DNA of 64,000 nucleotides, taken from positions 186,001 to 250,000 of the forward strand of contig CAWCXA010000012.1 in the NCBI GenBank assembly GCA_963799425.1, in the 5' to 3' direction. Position numbers and translations under genes: made by a program. The stretch comes from CAVWSM01 sp963799425. Lineage in GTDB: Bacteria; Actinomycetota; Actinomycetes; Jiangellales; Jiangellaceae. The notes beneath the pieces were generated by a model. The model saw only the letters and a program-made list of their open reading frames with translations, made no database searches and was not told the origin of the DNA. Shown here one piece after another: positions 1-9,787 of this stretch (positions within the stretch are counted from its first letter, which is position 1; each line of letters starts with the position of its first letter).

Positions 1-1
1 T

Positions 2-334
2 CAGCACGAGGAGCTCTTGCGTCGCCTGGCGTTGAATGACGAGGCGGCGGTGGAGTCGGCGCTCCAGATGTACCTGGCTGATGTCGGGAATTCCGGACTT
101 TCACCAAAGACGTACGCCCTCGTGCGGTTAGCCGGTTTGGTTGCGCTGCCTGCGTCCTCGGCGTCCTTCCAGTGGAGCACGTCTGCCGCTATTGCCGCAG
201 GAGCAACCGACGAAGAGCTTGTCGGAGTCCTGGCCGCGCTGATGCCCATCGTCGGTGTCGCGCGCGCGAACACGGCGGCGGTGGACATCGCGGCCGCAAT
301 CGGTTGCGACCTCGATCTGTCCCGTGACGGCTGA
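2..334 (+). CDS. carboxymuconolactone decarboxylase-like protein, 5' end off window
   Basis: The reading frame is open from the left edge (QHEELLRRLALND...), so the true start lies outside the window. About 110 residues are visible. The core has the small helical AhpD/CMD pattern: a TYALVRLAGLVAL helix, then AAGATDEELVGVLAALMPIVGVAR. I see no CxxC pair, so a peroxidase (AhpD) role is not supported. It resembles the product of the next gene, so the two are probably tandem paralogues. Family members act in aromatic degradation or as stress-linked oxidoreductases; the substrate cannot be told here. Confidence 0.7.
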   Translation, partial: QHEELLRRLALNDEAAVESALQMYLADVGNSGLSPKTYALVRLAGLVALPASSASFQWSTSAAIAAGATDEELVGVLAALMPIVGVARANTAAVDIAAAIGCDLDLSRDG

Positions 335-415
335 CGAGGTAACCCGACGACCCGTGCCAGTCGCTTCATCCTGACCGGACGATGCGGGCGGCACCCCTGT
401 GGCGTCGGATGAAGC

Positions 416-805
416 ATGGACAGGAGTGTCGGGTCGCCGCCCCTGCGTCGAAGGTCGTCTTCAACTGCCTGCAACCAACTGCGGCGCCTCGGAACCGAGG
501 GGGGATGGACCGAACTGAGCAGCTCGGAGCAGCCTCCAGACCCCTATGCGCTCAGCCTGGATGACAAGACACGTGCGCTGGTGCGTCTCGGCGCACTCAT
601 TGCCACCACAGCGGGGCCGACTGCCTACAAGCGAATCGTCGACGCGGCACTGGCCGCCGGTGCAACCACCGAGGAGGTGATTGCCACTCTGATCGCTGTT
701 GCTCCGACTGTCGGGCTGGCGCACCTTGTCGCCGCGACCATCGGACTGGCGCACGGTCTCGGATACGACATTGACGCGGCTCTTGAATCACTGGACGTGC
801 CGTGA
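416..805 (+). CDS. carboxymuconolactone decarboxylase-like protein
   Basis: 129 residues. The CMD-like helical core runs from about residue 45 to the end (DDKTRALVRLGALIA, then LAAGATTEEVIATLIAVAPTVGLAHLV). It is a clear paralogue of the partial gene just upstream. The first ~40 residues are Arg/Ser-rich and unlike the family, and no good ribosome-binding site precedes the ATG at 416, so the real start could be further in. There is no CxxC motif. Function beyond family level is not assignable. Confidence 0.65.
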   Translation: MDRSVGSPPLRRRSSSTACNQLRRLGTEGGWTELSSSEQPPDPYALSLDDKTRALVRLGALIATTAGPTAYKRIVDAALAAGATTEEVIATLIAVAPTVGLAHLVAATIGLAHGLGYDIDAALESLDVP

Positions 806-979
806 CTCGTGACAGGCCTCCTCCTTCTTGGGGAAGAGAAGGAACACGATGGCTGCGCCAAGGAGCACGGCCACGAGGCCCGCGGTGTAAGCCCAATCGG
901 CCCCATCTGGACATCCGTCGCTCTGCGCTCCACCCCGATGCGTACGCCCACCCCTACCGTTGCTGGGAGTCAGAGGCAC
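788..979 (-). pseudogene. possible remnant of a transporter C-terminus
   Basis: A 63-residue minus-strand reading frame whose second half is one hydrophobic helix (TAGLVAVLLGAAIVFLLF) followed by a charged PKKEEA tail. That is how many MFS drug transporters end. Nothing upstream continues the transporter, and its end overlaps the preceding gene. The rest of the 345-base gap (806-1150) shows no gene on either strand. It could equally be a small membrane protein or chance. Confidence 0.25.
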
Positions 980-1150
980 GGCATCATCCGTCGGGGATGA
1001 ACTCTGAGCGCGGGCGACAGCCCTCCCCTGGGTCCAGCGGGGCTTTCATCCCATCAGCGTGATGATCCGCGCGCCAATGCGCGCGTTGTATTGAACCGGA
1101 GACGGGCGAGCCCCGCTCCGACTGTCGACCGATCTCGAGAAGGTGGCGAG

Positions 1151-1576
1151 ATGACCGACTTGCGCACGTCGAACGAAACCAGGCCGTCCGAGCCGAGCGG
1201 ATGGGCGGTCGGCTGGACTCTGTTCGCCGGCTTCATGATGATCATGATCGGCTGCTTCCAGATCATCGCCGGGCTCGCCGGTCTCGTCAACGATGACTTC
1301 TTCGTCCAAGGCCGGGAGTATCTGTTCCGGTTCGACACGACGACGTGGGGCTGGATCCACCTGTCGCTTGGCATCGTGGTCCTGCTGGCCGGCATCTTTC
1401 TGTTCACCGGTTCGGTGCTGGCACGGACGGTGGGCGTGATCATGGCCCTCGTGAGCGCGATCCTCGCGTTCTCCTGGACGCCTTGGTATCCCGTCTGGGG
1501 ACTCGCAATTGTCTTTGTCGCGATGAGCGTCATCTGGGCTCTGACCGCCCACGGCCGCGACATCGTGGCGCGTTGA
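1151..1576 (+). CDS. DUF7144 family membrane protein
   Basis: 141 residues, with the ATG chosen because AGGTGGCGAG lies directly upstream. After a short polar N-terminus there are four predicted membrane helices: WAVGWTLFAGFMMIMIGCFQ, the WGWIHLSLGIVVLLAGIFLF segment, ARTVGVIMALVSAILAF and PVWGLAIVFVAMSVIWAL. The protein ends HGRDIVAR. The WGWIH and WALT..HGRD signatures match the actinobacterial DUF7144 family. Its role is unknown. It ends 7 bases before cydD on the same strand, so it may be co-transcribed with the cyd genes. Confidence 0.8.
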   Translation: MTDLRTSNETRPSEPSGWAVGWTLFAGFMMIMIGCFQIIAGLAGLVNDDFFVQGREYLFRFDTTTWGWIHLSLGIVVLLAGIFLFTGSVLARTVGVIMALVSAILAFSWTPWYPVWGLAIVFVAMSVIWALTAHGRDIVAR

Positions 1577-1583
1577 GCATGGG

Positions 1584-3296
1584 ATGCCATCTACCCGAGG
1601 TCTGACGGTCGCTCCAACTCGCGACGACAGCCGTCGCGGCTCATCGAGCACCAATGCACGACTGCTGGGCCTCGGCCGGACGACGCGGCGTTTCCTCGTA
1701 CTCGCGGTCCTCCTTGGCATCCTTAGCGCCATACTCGTCATCGCCCAGGCCTGGCTACTCGCGCGTGCCGTGTCAGGGGCCTTTATCGCCAATGAGAATC
1801 TCGCCGACTTGCAAAGCACGATCGTTGTGCTGCTCGGCGTTCTCGTCGCGCGCGCGGTCGTCGTCTGGTTCTCCGAGGTGGCAGCAGATCGCTCCTCTGC
1901 GCGGGTCAAATCGCAACTGCGCACTGCTTTGCTGGAGCACGTCGCGGAAGCGGGACCTCGTGGCCTCGTGACCAGGCGTCCCGGCGATATCGTCACCTTA
2001 GCCACCCGCGGGATCGATGCCCTCGACGGTTACTTCGGCCGCTACCTACCTCAGCTGATCCTCGCTGTGATCGTCCCCGTGGCCGTGTTGGCGGCAGTCG
2101 TCAGTCAGGACTGGATCTCGGCAGCCATCATCGCTGTAACGGTCCCCCTGATCCCGGTGTTCATGGTGCTCGTCGGCTGGATGACGAGGCAGCACACCGA
2201 CCGACAGCTCCACACGCTGCAGCGCCTCTCCGGACACTTTCTAGACGTCGTCGCCGGACTGTCGACTCTGAAGGTCTTCGGGCGGTCCCAGGCACAGGTG
2301 ACGGCGATCCGTGACGTGGCCGACCGCTACCGCCGAACGACCATGGCCACGCTGCGAGTCGCTTTCCTGTCTGCTCTCGTTCTCGAGCTCCTGGCAAGTG
2401 TGGCCGTGGCCCTGGTCGCGGTGGCCGTCGGCTTGCGGCTGCTCCACGGCCACATCGATCTGCAGACTGCGCTGTTCGTGCTGATTCTGGCGCCTGAAGC
2501 GTTCCTTCCGCTCAGGCTCGTCGGCAGCAACTACCACGCCAGCGCCGAGGGTCTGAGCGCTGCCGAGAAGGTGTTCGAGATTCTCGACGAACCAGCGGCC
2601 AATACCCGCCCGCGCGCCGCCGTCCCAGACATGGCGGCGGCCGGACTCGTGGTTGAGGGGCTGCGAGTCCAATACTCGGGAACCGACCATGCCGCCCTGG
2701 ACGAAGTCTCCTTCGCAGTCCGGCCAGGCGAGGTGGTTGCCATCACCGGGCCAAGCGGCTGTGGCAAGTCGACGCTGTTAGGTGTGTTGCTCGGCTTCGT
2801 GGTCCCACAGGCCGGGTCCGTACACGTTGGCGACGCGGACCTCGCGGAGCTCGACCCCGACGCGTGGCGGAGGCAACTTGCGTGGGTTCCGCAACGGCCA
2901 CACCTGTTCTCCGCCTCGCTGGACAGCAACGTACGGCTTGGCGCGACGGACGCCTCGCACGCCTCCGTAGACCGAGCGATCGCCGCCGCTGGCCTGTCCG
3001 ATCTGGTAAACCGGCTGCCGCTCGGACTCGCCACCTCCCTCGGCGAGCGGGGCGCGGGCCTGTCGGCGGGCGAACGACAGCGGGTCGCACTCGCTCGCGC
3101 GTTTCTGCGCGATGCCTCAATGCTCTTGCTGGACGAGCCGACGGCCAACCTCGATGGGGAGACTGAAGCAGAGGTGTTGACCGCCATCCAACGTCTAGTC
3201 CGTGGCAGAACAGTGATTCTGGTGGCGCACCGACCCGCCTTGGTGGCCCTCGCCGACCGCGTCGTTGGACTCGACCCGGCTCGGGCAGTGGCATGA
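1584..3296 (+). CDS. cydD: thiol reductant ABC exporter subunit CydD
   Basis: 570 residues. An N-terminal six-helix ABC exporter domain is followed by an ATPase domain with Walker A GPSGCGKST (about 389-397), signature LSAGE (about 493) and Walker B MLLLDEP (about 513-519), then the H-loop VAHRP. CydD pairs with CydC to form a half-transporter heterodimer in the cytoplasmic membrane. It exports cysteine/glutathione-type reductants and heme-related cargo needed to assemble cytochrome bd. The stop overlaps the cydC start (ATGA), and cydC-cydA-cydB follow, which makes the assignment firm. Confidence 0.95.
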   Translation: MPSTRGLTVAPTRDDSRRGSSSTNARLLGLGRTTRRFLVLAVLLGILSAILVIAQAWLLARAVSGAFIANENLADLQSTIVVLLGVLVARAVVVWFSEVAADRSSARVKSQLRTALLEHVAEAGPRGLVTRRPGDIVTLATRGIDALDGYFGRYLPQLILAVIVPVAVLAAVVSQDWISAAIIAVTVPLIPVFMVLVGWMTRQHTDRQLHTLQRLSGHFLDVVAGLSTLKVFGRSQAQVTAIRDVADRYRRTTMATLRVAFLSALVLELLASVAVALVAVAVGLRLLHGHIDLQTALFVLILAPEAFLPLRLVGSNYHASAEGLSAAEKVFEILDEPAANTRPRAAVPDMAAAGLVVEGLRVQYSGTDHAALDEVSFAVRPGEVVAITGPSGCGKSTLLGVLLGFVVPQAGSVHVGDADLAELDPDAWRRQLAWVPQRPHLFSASLDSNVRLGATDASHASVDRAIAAAGLSDLVNRLPLGLATSLGERGAGLSAGERQRVALARAFLRDASMLLLDEPTANLDGETEAEVLTAIQRLVRGRTVILVAHRPALVALADRVVGLDPARAVA

Positions 3297-5065
3297 CCAC
3301 GTCGTCCGAGGTAAGCGACGCCCGCGAGGCGCCATTGGCACGCACGCTTCAGATCGCTCGCCCGGCGGCCCGCCCCTTGAGCTTGGCGATTGTGCTGGGT
3401 GCCGGGACCATCGCTTCGGCGATCGGCCTGATCGCCACGTCGGCCTGGCTCATCTCACGTGCTGCAGAGCAACCGTCGGTAGCCGCACTCGCGCTCGCCG
3501 TCGTCGGCGTACGCCTGTTCGCCGTCTCCCGTGGCCTGTTCCGCTATGGCGAGCGGCTGGTCGGGCATGAAGCGACTCTTCGTTCGCTCACCGAGCTGCG
3601 CGTTAGCGTTTACCGCAGCCTGGACCGACTCGCACCCTCTGGTCTTCCCGGGTTCCGCAGAGGCGACCTGCAGGCACGTCTGGTCGCGGACGTCGATGCC
3701 CTTCAGGACGTGATGCTGCGGGTGATCCCGCCGTGGGCGGTGGCCGTCATCGTGGGTGGCGCAACCGTGACGTTCTTGTGGTGGTTGTTGCCGGCGGCGG
3801 CGCTGGTGCTCGCGATGACACTGTTGATCGCGGCGACATTCGTGCCGATGCTTTCGCTCTGGCTGGCCCGCCGCTCGGAGAGCAGCCAGGCCACCATCCG
3901 CGGTGAGCTGTCCTCGTCGGTCGTCGACCTCGTCGAAGGCGCACCGGACCTCGTCGCCTACGGAGCCACGCAGCACCAGCTGTCGCGGGTAACGGCCGCC
4001 GACAGCGGCCTCACGCGAGTTTCGGCCGCAAGTGCTTTCACGGTAGGCGTGAGTTCCGGGCTCACCGCACTGCTCACCGGCCTGGCGGTCTGGACGACGC
4101 TGCTCGTAGCAGTTCCCGCGGTGTACGACGGCGGATTGCCAGGGGTCCAGCTGGCGATCTTGGTGCTGACGCCCCTAGCCGCGTTCGAGCTCGTCGCCGG
4201 ACTGCCCGCAGCCACGCAGTCGCTCGCACGAGCACGTCGATCTGCAGCCAGAGTCTTCGACGTGCTTGACGCACCAGCGCCGGTCATCGACCCGCCCGAA
4301 GCCGCAGCCGCACCTCGGCCGCCTCACACCATCCGAATGGAGCGGCTGCGCGTCCGCTACCCGGCCCGGACTTCGTGGGCGCTCGACGGCATCGACCTGC
4401 ATCTGCCCCCCGGCCGTCGAGTCGGCATCGTCGGGCCAAGCGGAGCCGGAAAATCGACCCTGGCCAACGTTCTTGTCCGGTTCGTGCCGTACGGCTCGGG
4501 GTCGGCGACACTCGACGGCGTCGAGATCGGTCACCTCGCAGCGAACGACATGCGGCAGGTTGTTGGACTCGTCGAACAGGACGCACACATCTTCGACGCA
4601 ACGTTGCGCGACAACCTGCTCATTGGCCGTAGTGACGCCACGGACCACGAGCTGTGGAAGGTGCTCGAGCTGGTACGCCTTCGCGAATGGGTCGAGAGAC
4701 TGCCGTCGCAGCTCGAGACAGCCGTGGGGATCCACGGGGCGACCCTCTCGGGGGGACAACGGCAGCGGATCGCCGTTGCCCGCACTCTCCTCGCGGACTT
4801 TCCCGTGCTGATCCTCGATGAGCCCGGCGAGCATCTCGAGACGACGGCGGCGGATGCGCTGATCGCCGACAGCCTGCGCGCCATGGACGGCCGGACAATT
4901 CTCCTGATTACCCACCGTCTCGCTCCGCTCCCGGCGATGGATGAAGTTCTGGTGCTCGAGGCCGGACGCATCGTCGAGCGCGGCAGTCACGCAGACCTCA
5001 TCACCCGGGGCGGCCGCTACACGAAGCTCTGGGAGCGCGAGTGCAATGGAGGGCTACGCCCATGA
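3293..5065 (+). CDS. cydC: thiol reductant ABC exporter subunit CydC
   Basis: 590 residues, starting in a 4-base overlap with cydD. It has an N-terminal membrane domain (SAWLISRAAEQPSV is a CydC-like first-helix motif), Walker A GPSGAGKST near residue 381, signature LSGGQRQR near 485, and a Walker B region with DEPGEHLE, close to the DEPTEHLD of CydC proteins. It is the partner of CydD in the exporter required for cytochrome bd maturation. The stop overlaps the cydA ATG at 5062. In several actinobacteria cydC and cydD are fused; here they are separate. Confidence 0.94.
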   Translation: MTTSSEVSDAREAPLARTLQIARPAARPLSLAIVLGAGTIASAIGLIATSAWLISRAAEQPSVAALALAVVGVRLFAVSRGLFRYGERLVGHEATLRSLTELRVSVYRSLDRLAPSGLPGFRRGDLQARLVADVDALQDVMLRVIPPWAVAVIVGGATVTFLWWLLPAAALVLAMTLLIAATFVPMLSLWLARRSESSQATIRGELSSSVVDLVEGAPDLVAYGATQHQLSRVTAADSGLTRVSAASAFTVGVSSGLTALLTGLAVWTTLLVAVPAVYDGGLPGVQLAILVLTPLAAFELVAGLPAATQSLARARRSAARVFDVLDAPAPVIDPPEAAAAPRPPHTIRMERLRVRYPARTSWALDGIDLHLPPGRRVGIVGPSGAGKSTLANVLVRFVPYGSGSATLDGVEIGHLAANDMRQVVGLVEQDAHIFDATLRDNLLIGRSDATDHELWKVLELVRLREWVERLPSQLETAVGIHGATLSGGQRQRIAVARTLLADFPVLILDEPGEHLETTAADALIADSLRAMDGRTILLITHRLAPLPAMDEVLVLEAGRIVERGSHADLITRGGRYTKLWERECNGGLRP

Positions 5066-6453
5066 GCGACATCGACCTTGCGCGGCTCCAGTTCGCGACG
5101 ACAAGCATCTACCACTTCTTGTTCGTCCCGGTGACGATCGGTCTCGCCCTCCTCACCGCCGTTCTCCAGACGATGTGGCATCGCTCGGGGAACGAAGCTC
5201 AGCTGAAGCTGACCAAATTCTTCGGCACCCTCCTGCTGATCAACGTTGCCATCGGTGTCGTGACCGGGCTGGTGCAAGAGTTCCAGTTCGGGATGAACTG
5301 GTCTGCGTACAGCCGCTTCGTCGGCGACGTCTTCGGCGCGCCGCTTGCGATGGAAGGCTTGGCGGCGTTCTTTCTCGAGGCCACGTTCCTCGGGTTGTGG
5401 GTATTCGGCTGGAACCGCCTTCCGCGACGGGTGCATCTGGCCTGCATCTGGCTGGTCTTCTTCGGAGCAGCCTTGTCCGGGGCATTCATCATGGCGGCCA
5501 ACTCCTGGATGCAGCGTCCCGTCGGTTACACCATCGACCCCGACACCCAGCGTCCGGTGCTCAACGACATCGCGGCGGTGTTCACCAACCCGGTCTTCCT
5601 CTGGGGCTACTTCCATGTGCTCCTTGCCTCGTTGTTGACAGGCGCACTGGTCATGCTGGCCGTGTCCGCCTGGCACCTACGTCGAGGCCGTTCTGTCGAG
5701 GCGTTCGCGACCTCAGCAAAGCTCTCGATCGCTGTCCTTGTCCCCGTCGCGGTGCTCATCCTCCTGGTCGGCAGCCACCTGGGTGTGATCGAGGCGAAGT
5801 ACCAGCCGATGAAGATCTCCGCCGCCGAAGCGCAGTGGGAGACCTGCCAGCCGTGCTCGTTCTCGGCCTTCCAGATCGGTGGGGGCAACAATGACCAGGA
5901 CCCGACGAAGGTCATCGAGATCCCTCATCTGCTTTCGGTCCTGGCCACCGGGACGTGGAACGGCGAGGTGGTTGGGCTCAACGAGCTCCAGGCACAGTAC
6001 GAGCAGCAGTACGGCCCGGGAAACTACATCCCGAACGTGTTCATCCAGTACTGGTCGATGAGGGTGATGGCCTATCTCGGGGCGGCCATCTCCCTCCTTG
6101 CCCTGTGGGGCGCCTGGGTCGTCTGGCGGGGCAAGCTGGAGCAGGCACGGTGGTTCCTGCTCGCCGCGACCTGGGCCGTGATCACGCCATTCCTGATGAA
6201 CACCGCTGGTTGGTTGCTGACGGAGAACGGCCGCCAGCCATGGATCGTCCAGGGGCTCATGAAGACGGCCGACGGAGTATCGCCATCCGTCACCACGACG
6301 TGGATCGTGATCAGCCTGATCGTGTTCGTCCTGTTGTACATCATTCTCATCGTCGTCGACCTCGTCCTCATGCTCAGATATGCGCGGCGCGACTTCGGGA
6401 CAGCGGCGGACTCGCCGGAATCTGAAGCCGAAGAACCCGAGCTCGTCTACTAG
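5062..6453 (+). CDS. cydA: cytochrome bd ubiquinol oxidase subunit I
   Basis: 463 residues, starting at MSDIDLARLQF in an ATGA overlap with cydC. It is the quinol-oxidising, heme-carrying subunit of the high-affinity terminal oxidase. His18 (SIYHF) corresponds to the conserved N-terminal heme b595 ligand, and GYFHVLLAS holds the second conserved His. The periplasmic Q-loop around IEAKYQPMKI is of the short type, with a CQPC pair. About nine helices are expected. It is followed 9 bases later by cydB. Expression of this oxidase usually rises at low oxygen. Confidence 0.96.
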   Translation: MSDIDLARLQFATTSIYHFLFVPVTIGLALLTAVLQTMWHRSGNEAQLKLTKFFGTLLLINVAIGVVTGLVQEFQFGMNWSAYSRFVGDVFGAPLAMEGLAAFFLEATFLGLWVFGWNRLPRRVHLACIWLVFFGAALSGAFIMAANSWMQRPVGYTIDPDTQRPVLNDIAAVFTNPVFLWGYFHVLLASLLTGALVMLAVSAWHLRRGRSVEAFATSAKLSIAVLVPVAVLILLVGSHLGVIEAKYQPMKISAAEAQWETCQPCSFSAFQIGGGNNDQDPTKVIEIPHLLSVLATGTWNGEVVGLNELQAQYEQQYGPGNYIPNVFIQYWSMRVMAYLGAAISLLALWGAWVVWRGKLEQARWFLLAATWAVITPFLMNTAGWLLTENGRQPWIVQGLMKTADGVSPSVTTTWIVISLIVFVLLYIILIVVDLVLMLRYARRDFGTAADSPESEAEEPELVY

Positions 6454-6462
6454 GCGGAACCC

Positions 6463-7476
6463 ATGGAGATCTTCTGGTTCATCATCATCGCCGTGTTCTG
6501 GACGGGCTTCTTCGTCCTCGAGGGCTTTGACTTCGGCGTCGGCGCACTGCACCGGCAGGTTGGCACCACGGACGACGAGCGGCGCGTTGCCGTCAGCACC
6601 GTCGGCCCCTTCTGGGACGGCAACGAGGTGTGGCTTGTCGTGGCTGGGGCAGGGATGTTCGCCGCGTTCCCGTCGTGGTACGCGACGATGTTCTCTGCCC
6701 TCTACCTCGCGCTCGTCCTGATTCTGGTCGCGCTCATCGTGCGTGGCGTGTCGTTCGAGTACCAGCGAAAGCTCCCCGGCGACCGGTGGCGACGGACATG
6801 GAGCTGGGCATTGACGATCAGCAGCCTCCTCATCCCGCTCCTCATCGGCGTCGGGCTCGGTGATCTCCTGAGTGGCTTGCCGATCGACGAGAACGAGGAG
6901 TTCACCGGCTCGTTCGTGGACATCTTGACCCCGTACGGTTTGTGGGTCGGCATCACGCTGCTCGTCCTTAGCCTGCTCCAGGGCGCCAACTTCCTCGTGC
7001 TCAAGGCGCCAGGCCGTGTGCAGGAAAGAGCTCGTCAGCGCGCAAGGTTGTTTTCCCTGGTAGGCGTCGTGACAGTCGTGGTCTTTGTCATTTGGACTCG
7101 CGCGCTGGCCGACCAAGGCATCCTGCTCGGTCCGATGGAGCTCATCGCGGTACTGGCCATTGTCGGCGCGGCGTGGGCGGTGCATCGTGGCCTCGACGGC
7201 TGGGCGTTCTCGATGGGGTCAGTAGCGATCGCCACGTCGGTGCTCTCGATCTTTGTCGAGCTCTACCCGAACGTCATGGTCTCGAGCACCGATGCAGCCA
7301 ACAACCTCACGGTCGCCGGGACGGCCTCTAGCCCGTACGCTCTCAAGATCATGACCATCGTCGCGGTCGTGGTCTTTCCGTTGGTGCTCGCCTATCAGAC
7401 CTGGACCTACTTCGTCTTCCGCGGCAGGGTCATGGGCCCGCCAACGGTGCAGGCTAGCGTTCCTCCGGTCAGCTAG
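6463..7476 (+). CDS. cydB: cytochrome bd ubiquinol oxidase subunit II
   Basis: 337 residues, multi-helix. The opening FWFIIIAVFWTGFFVLEGFDFGVG and the following GPFWDGNEVWLV are hallmark CydB segments. It is the structural partner of CydA in the membrane oxidase and the last gene of the cydDCAB run. Its TAG stop lies in a palindromic CTAG shared with the stop of the convergent LuxR-type gene, so the two genes overlap by 4 bases and no terminator separates them. Confidence 0.95.
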   Translation: MEIFWFIIIAVFWTGFFVLEGFDFGVGALHRQVGTTDDERRVAVSTVGPFWDGNEVWLVVAGAGMFAAFPSWYATMFSALYLALVLILVALIVRGVSFEYQRKLPGDRWRRTWSWALTISSLLIPLLIGVGLGDLLSGLPIDENEEFTGSFVDILTPYGLWVGITLLVLSLLQGANFLVLKAPGRVQERARQRARLFSLVGVVTVVVFVIWTRALADQGILLGPMELIAVLAIVGAAWAVHRGLDGWAFSMGSVAIATSVLSIFVELYPNVMVSSTDAANNLTVAGTASSPYALKIMTIVAVVVFPLVLAYQTWTYFVFRGRVMGPPTVQASVPPVS

Positions 7477-9743
7477 TGGGCATACAGACCGAGTTCGCTC
7501 ATCCGGTGCACCGCTTCGCCACGGGAGGAAACCCCTAGCTTCCGGTAGAGCGAAAGCGCTTGGCTCTTCACTGTGTGCCGTGAGACATAGAGTCGCTCTC
7601 CGATCTCGGGGAACGACAGGTGGGTGGACAACAGCGGGAGCAGCCGCAGCTCGGCCGCTGTCAGAGACGACACACCCACAGAAGTGTCAGCGATCTGCCC
7701 GACTTGCGCGCGCAGGAGATCTGCCTCCGCAGGGAGGGTCCCGAGGTCGGGGCGCTGTTGCACGATCGTGCCTACCTGCGCGAGGACAGTTCTCGCTCCC
7801 GTTGGATCGCCTAGCGCGATGTATGTACGCGCCAGCTCAAGCAGCGCCTGGACGGACACGACGGGTAGTGCATAGGTGAGCAGCGGCCGCAAGATGGCGG
7901 CGCGGTTGGCAAGGTCGCGTGCCAGGGGGACGTTTCCCCGGTGCGCCGCGTTGCGGGCAGCGGCAGCTAAGACCAGCCCGCTGCTCCAGTAGTTGTCGAG
8001 CCTTCCGGTGTCAAGGATCTCGACCATGTGTGCGGCGAACTTGTCAGCACTTGGCCAGTCGTTGCGCTGGGCGGCAGCGAGGAATCGCTCGGCGAGGATC
8101 AATGCAGACAGCGGCAGGGACTCCGAGGAGATCGCCATGTCGAAGGCGTGGGCGAGGACCGCGTCGGCCCGCTCGGGATCTCCTTCGAGCAGGTACGAGA
8201 TCCCCTCCGTGTGCCTCATGGTCGCCCGATATGGGCTGCCCGGGCTCAGACCATCCCAGGCGTCGAGAGCGTCGCTGCGCATCATCGCCACCCCCTGACG
8301 GCAGAGAACGGCTCGCATGTAGGCCAACGTCCCGGCCACGGTGCTGCCATCCGGCAGAGTGCCCGACGCAGGGAGGCGTTCGGCGACTGCGGTCCAGCGT
8401 TCGGCCTCGCTCGGCCGAGCGAGCAACGCGAAGATCAGGGCTCCGTGTGCGGCGATGGCTGCGTAGTACTGGGCCGATGGCCGATCACGCAGCCACTCCA
8501 TCCAACCCCGTACCGTGTCGACACGTCCGCTGGCCCAGACCGGCTGCATGAGGTCGAGCACGAGGCTTGCCACCCGGTCAGCGTCGCCAGCAGCTTTGGC
8601 ATGATCGATCGCAGCTTCGGGCATGCCGTTCGCCTGATACCACGCGGCCGCACGAGAGTGCAGCCCCGGCACGAGCTCCGGCGCGTCCCGTGGCAGCTCG
8701 GCGTTCAGCAGGTCGCGCAGCAGGTGGTGGTAGCGATACCACTCGCCGCGACGGTCGAGGGGGACTACCAGGAGGTTGCGGTTGACCAGCTCCTCGAGGA
8801 CACTCGCGGAGCCCTTGCGACCCACAACAGCGTCACACAGCGGCCCACTCATGCGGTCGAGGACGGACGTGCGAACGAGAAAGGTCGCCTGCTCGGCCGA
8901 CACACGGGGCAGCAGCTCGGACCGAAGGTAGTCCCGCATCAGCCTGTCGTCGCCGGTGAACGTGAAACCCGCTGCAGGGGTTCCGGACTTCCTGGCCAGT
9001 GCCGCGATGTACAGCCCGACAGGCCAGCCCTCCGTCCGCTCGACCAGCTCGAAAGCCTCCGCATTGGAGAGTTCCACCCCGGCCCCTTGCAGCAAGACGG
9101 ACGCTTCGCCAACCGCCATGGCCAGGTCGTCCGACCCGATCTCAAGGAGCTGGCCCTGCGCACGCAACCGGGCGGCAGGGACTGGCGCTTGGTCGCGCGA
9201 GACAAGAGCTAGCCGCCACCCCGGTGGAACCCGGACCGCGAACTCGGCGATCGATGCGCGACACTCCACGCTCGTGATCGCCTCGACCTGGTCGAAGACC
9301 AAGACAAGAGGTCCAGGGATCCCAGCGAGAGCCGACACCAACCTGGGCACGACGCCGACGCCACCGCCCAACGCCGTGAGCAGCCGGGCCGCGCCGGCAA
9401 CATGGAGCGGCGCAAACCTGGACAATGCGACGGCCAGAGCGTTCCACAGCGCCGCCGGATCGTTGTCGGCCTCCTCGCACGAAACCCACGCCACCCCCGG
9501 ACCGACCCGCTCGGCGAATTGCCCCAAAAGTGTGGTCTTGCCATAACCCGGCGGTCCCACGACGGTGACGACTGGCTCGTCCGAAGCCACCAGTCGCTCC
9601 AGGAGTCCGCTCCGCAAGACCATCCCTCGGCGAACGGCAGGCGCATGAAACTTGGGGCCAATGCCGTCGCCAAGCACCCCCGCCGAGGCCCTGGACTCGG
9701 GGCTGGACGGGGAAGAGGTCCCCCCTTCGGCCTCCTTCTGCAC
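7473..9743 (-). CDS. LuxR-family regulator of the MalT/LAL type
   Basis: 756 residues. It has an N-terminal STAND NTPase with Walker A GPPGYGKTT (about 62-70) and a Walker-B-like LVLVFDQVE, a long helical/TPR-like middle, and a C-terminal LuxR HTH: LTAAELRLLPLLSTHLSFPEIG, then RLYVSRHTVKSQ and LYRKLGVSSR. Such proteins are ATP- and ligand-gated transcription activators. The inducer is unknown. It is convergent to cydB and lies 44 bases from the antiporter gene on the same strand, so control of the antiporter or respiration genes is possible but unproven. Confidence 0.88.
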   Translation of the reverse strand: MQKEAEGGTSSPSSPESRASAGVLGDGIGPKFHAPAVRRGMVLRSGLLERLVASDEPVVTVVGPPGYGKTTLLGQFAERVGPGVAWVSCEEADNDPAALWNALAVALSRFAPLHVAGAARLLTALGGGVGVVPRLVSALAGIPGPLVLVFDQVEAITSVECRASIAEFAVRVPPGWRLALVSRDQAPVPAARLRAQGQLLEIGSDDLAMAVGEASVLLQGAGVELSNAEAFELVERTEGWPVGLYIAALARKSGTPAAGFTFTGDDRLMRDYLRSELLPRVSAEQATFLVRTSVLDRMSGPLCDAVVGRKGSASVLEELVNRNLLVVPLDRRGEWYRYHHLLRDLLNAELPRDAPELVPGLHSRAAAWYQANGMPEAAIDHAKAAGDADRVASLVLDLMQPVWASGRVDTVRGWMEWLRDRPSAQYYAAIAAHGALIFALLARPSEAERWTAVAERLPASGTLPDGSTVAGTLAYMRAVLCRQGVAMMRSDALDAWDGLSPGSPYRATMRHTEGISYLLEGDPERADAVLAHAFDMAISSESLPLSALILAERFLAAAQRNDWPSADKFAAHMVEILDTGRLDNYWSSGLVLAAAARNAAHRGNVPLARDLANRAAILRPLLTYALPVVSVQALLELARTYIALGDPTGARTVLAQVGTIVQQRPDLGTLPAEADLLRAQVGQIADTSVGVSSLTAAELRLLPLLSTHLSFPEIGERLYVSRHTVKSQALSLYRKLGVSSRGEAVHRMSELGLYAH

Positions 9744-9787
9744 TCTGCCGAAGGTACTACCGGCTCTTCGGCATCGCGTCTTAATGC

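Noticed and set aside
1046..2005. Long minus-strand reading frame (319 codons) opposite DUF7144 and cydD
   Set aside because: Low-complexity Arg/Asp-rich translation with no domain; antisense shadow of a G+C-rich gene.
5713..7185. 490-codon minus-strand frame opposite cydA and cydB
   Set aside because: Charged, repetitive sequence with no hydrophobic pattern; the plus strand holds unmistakable CydA and CydB.
8028..9212. 394-codon plus-strand frame inside the LuxR-type gene
   Set aside because: No domain; shadow of the regulator gene.
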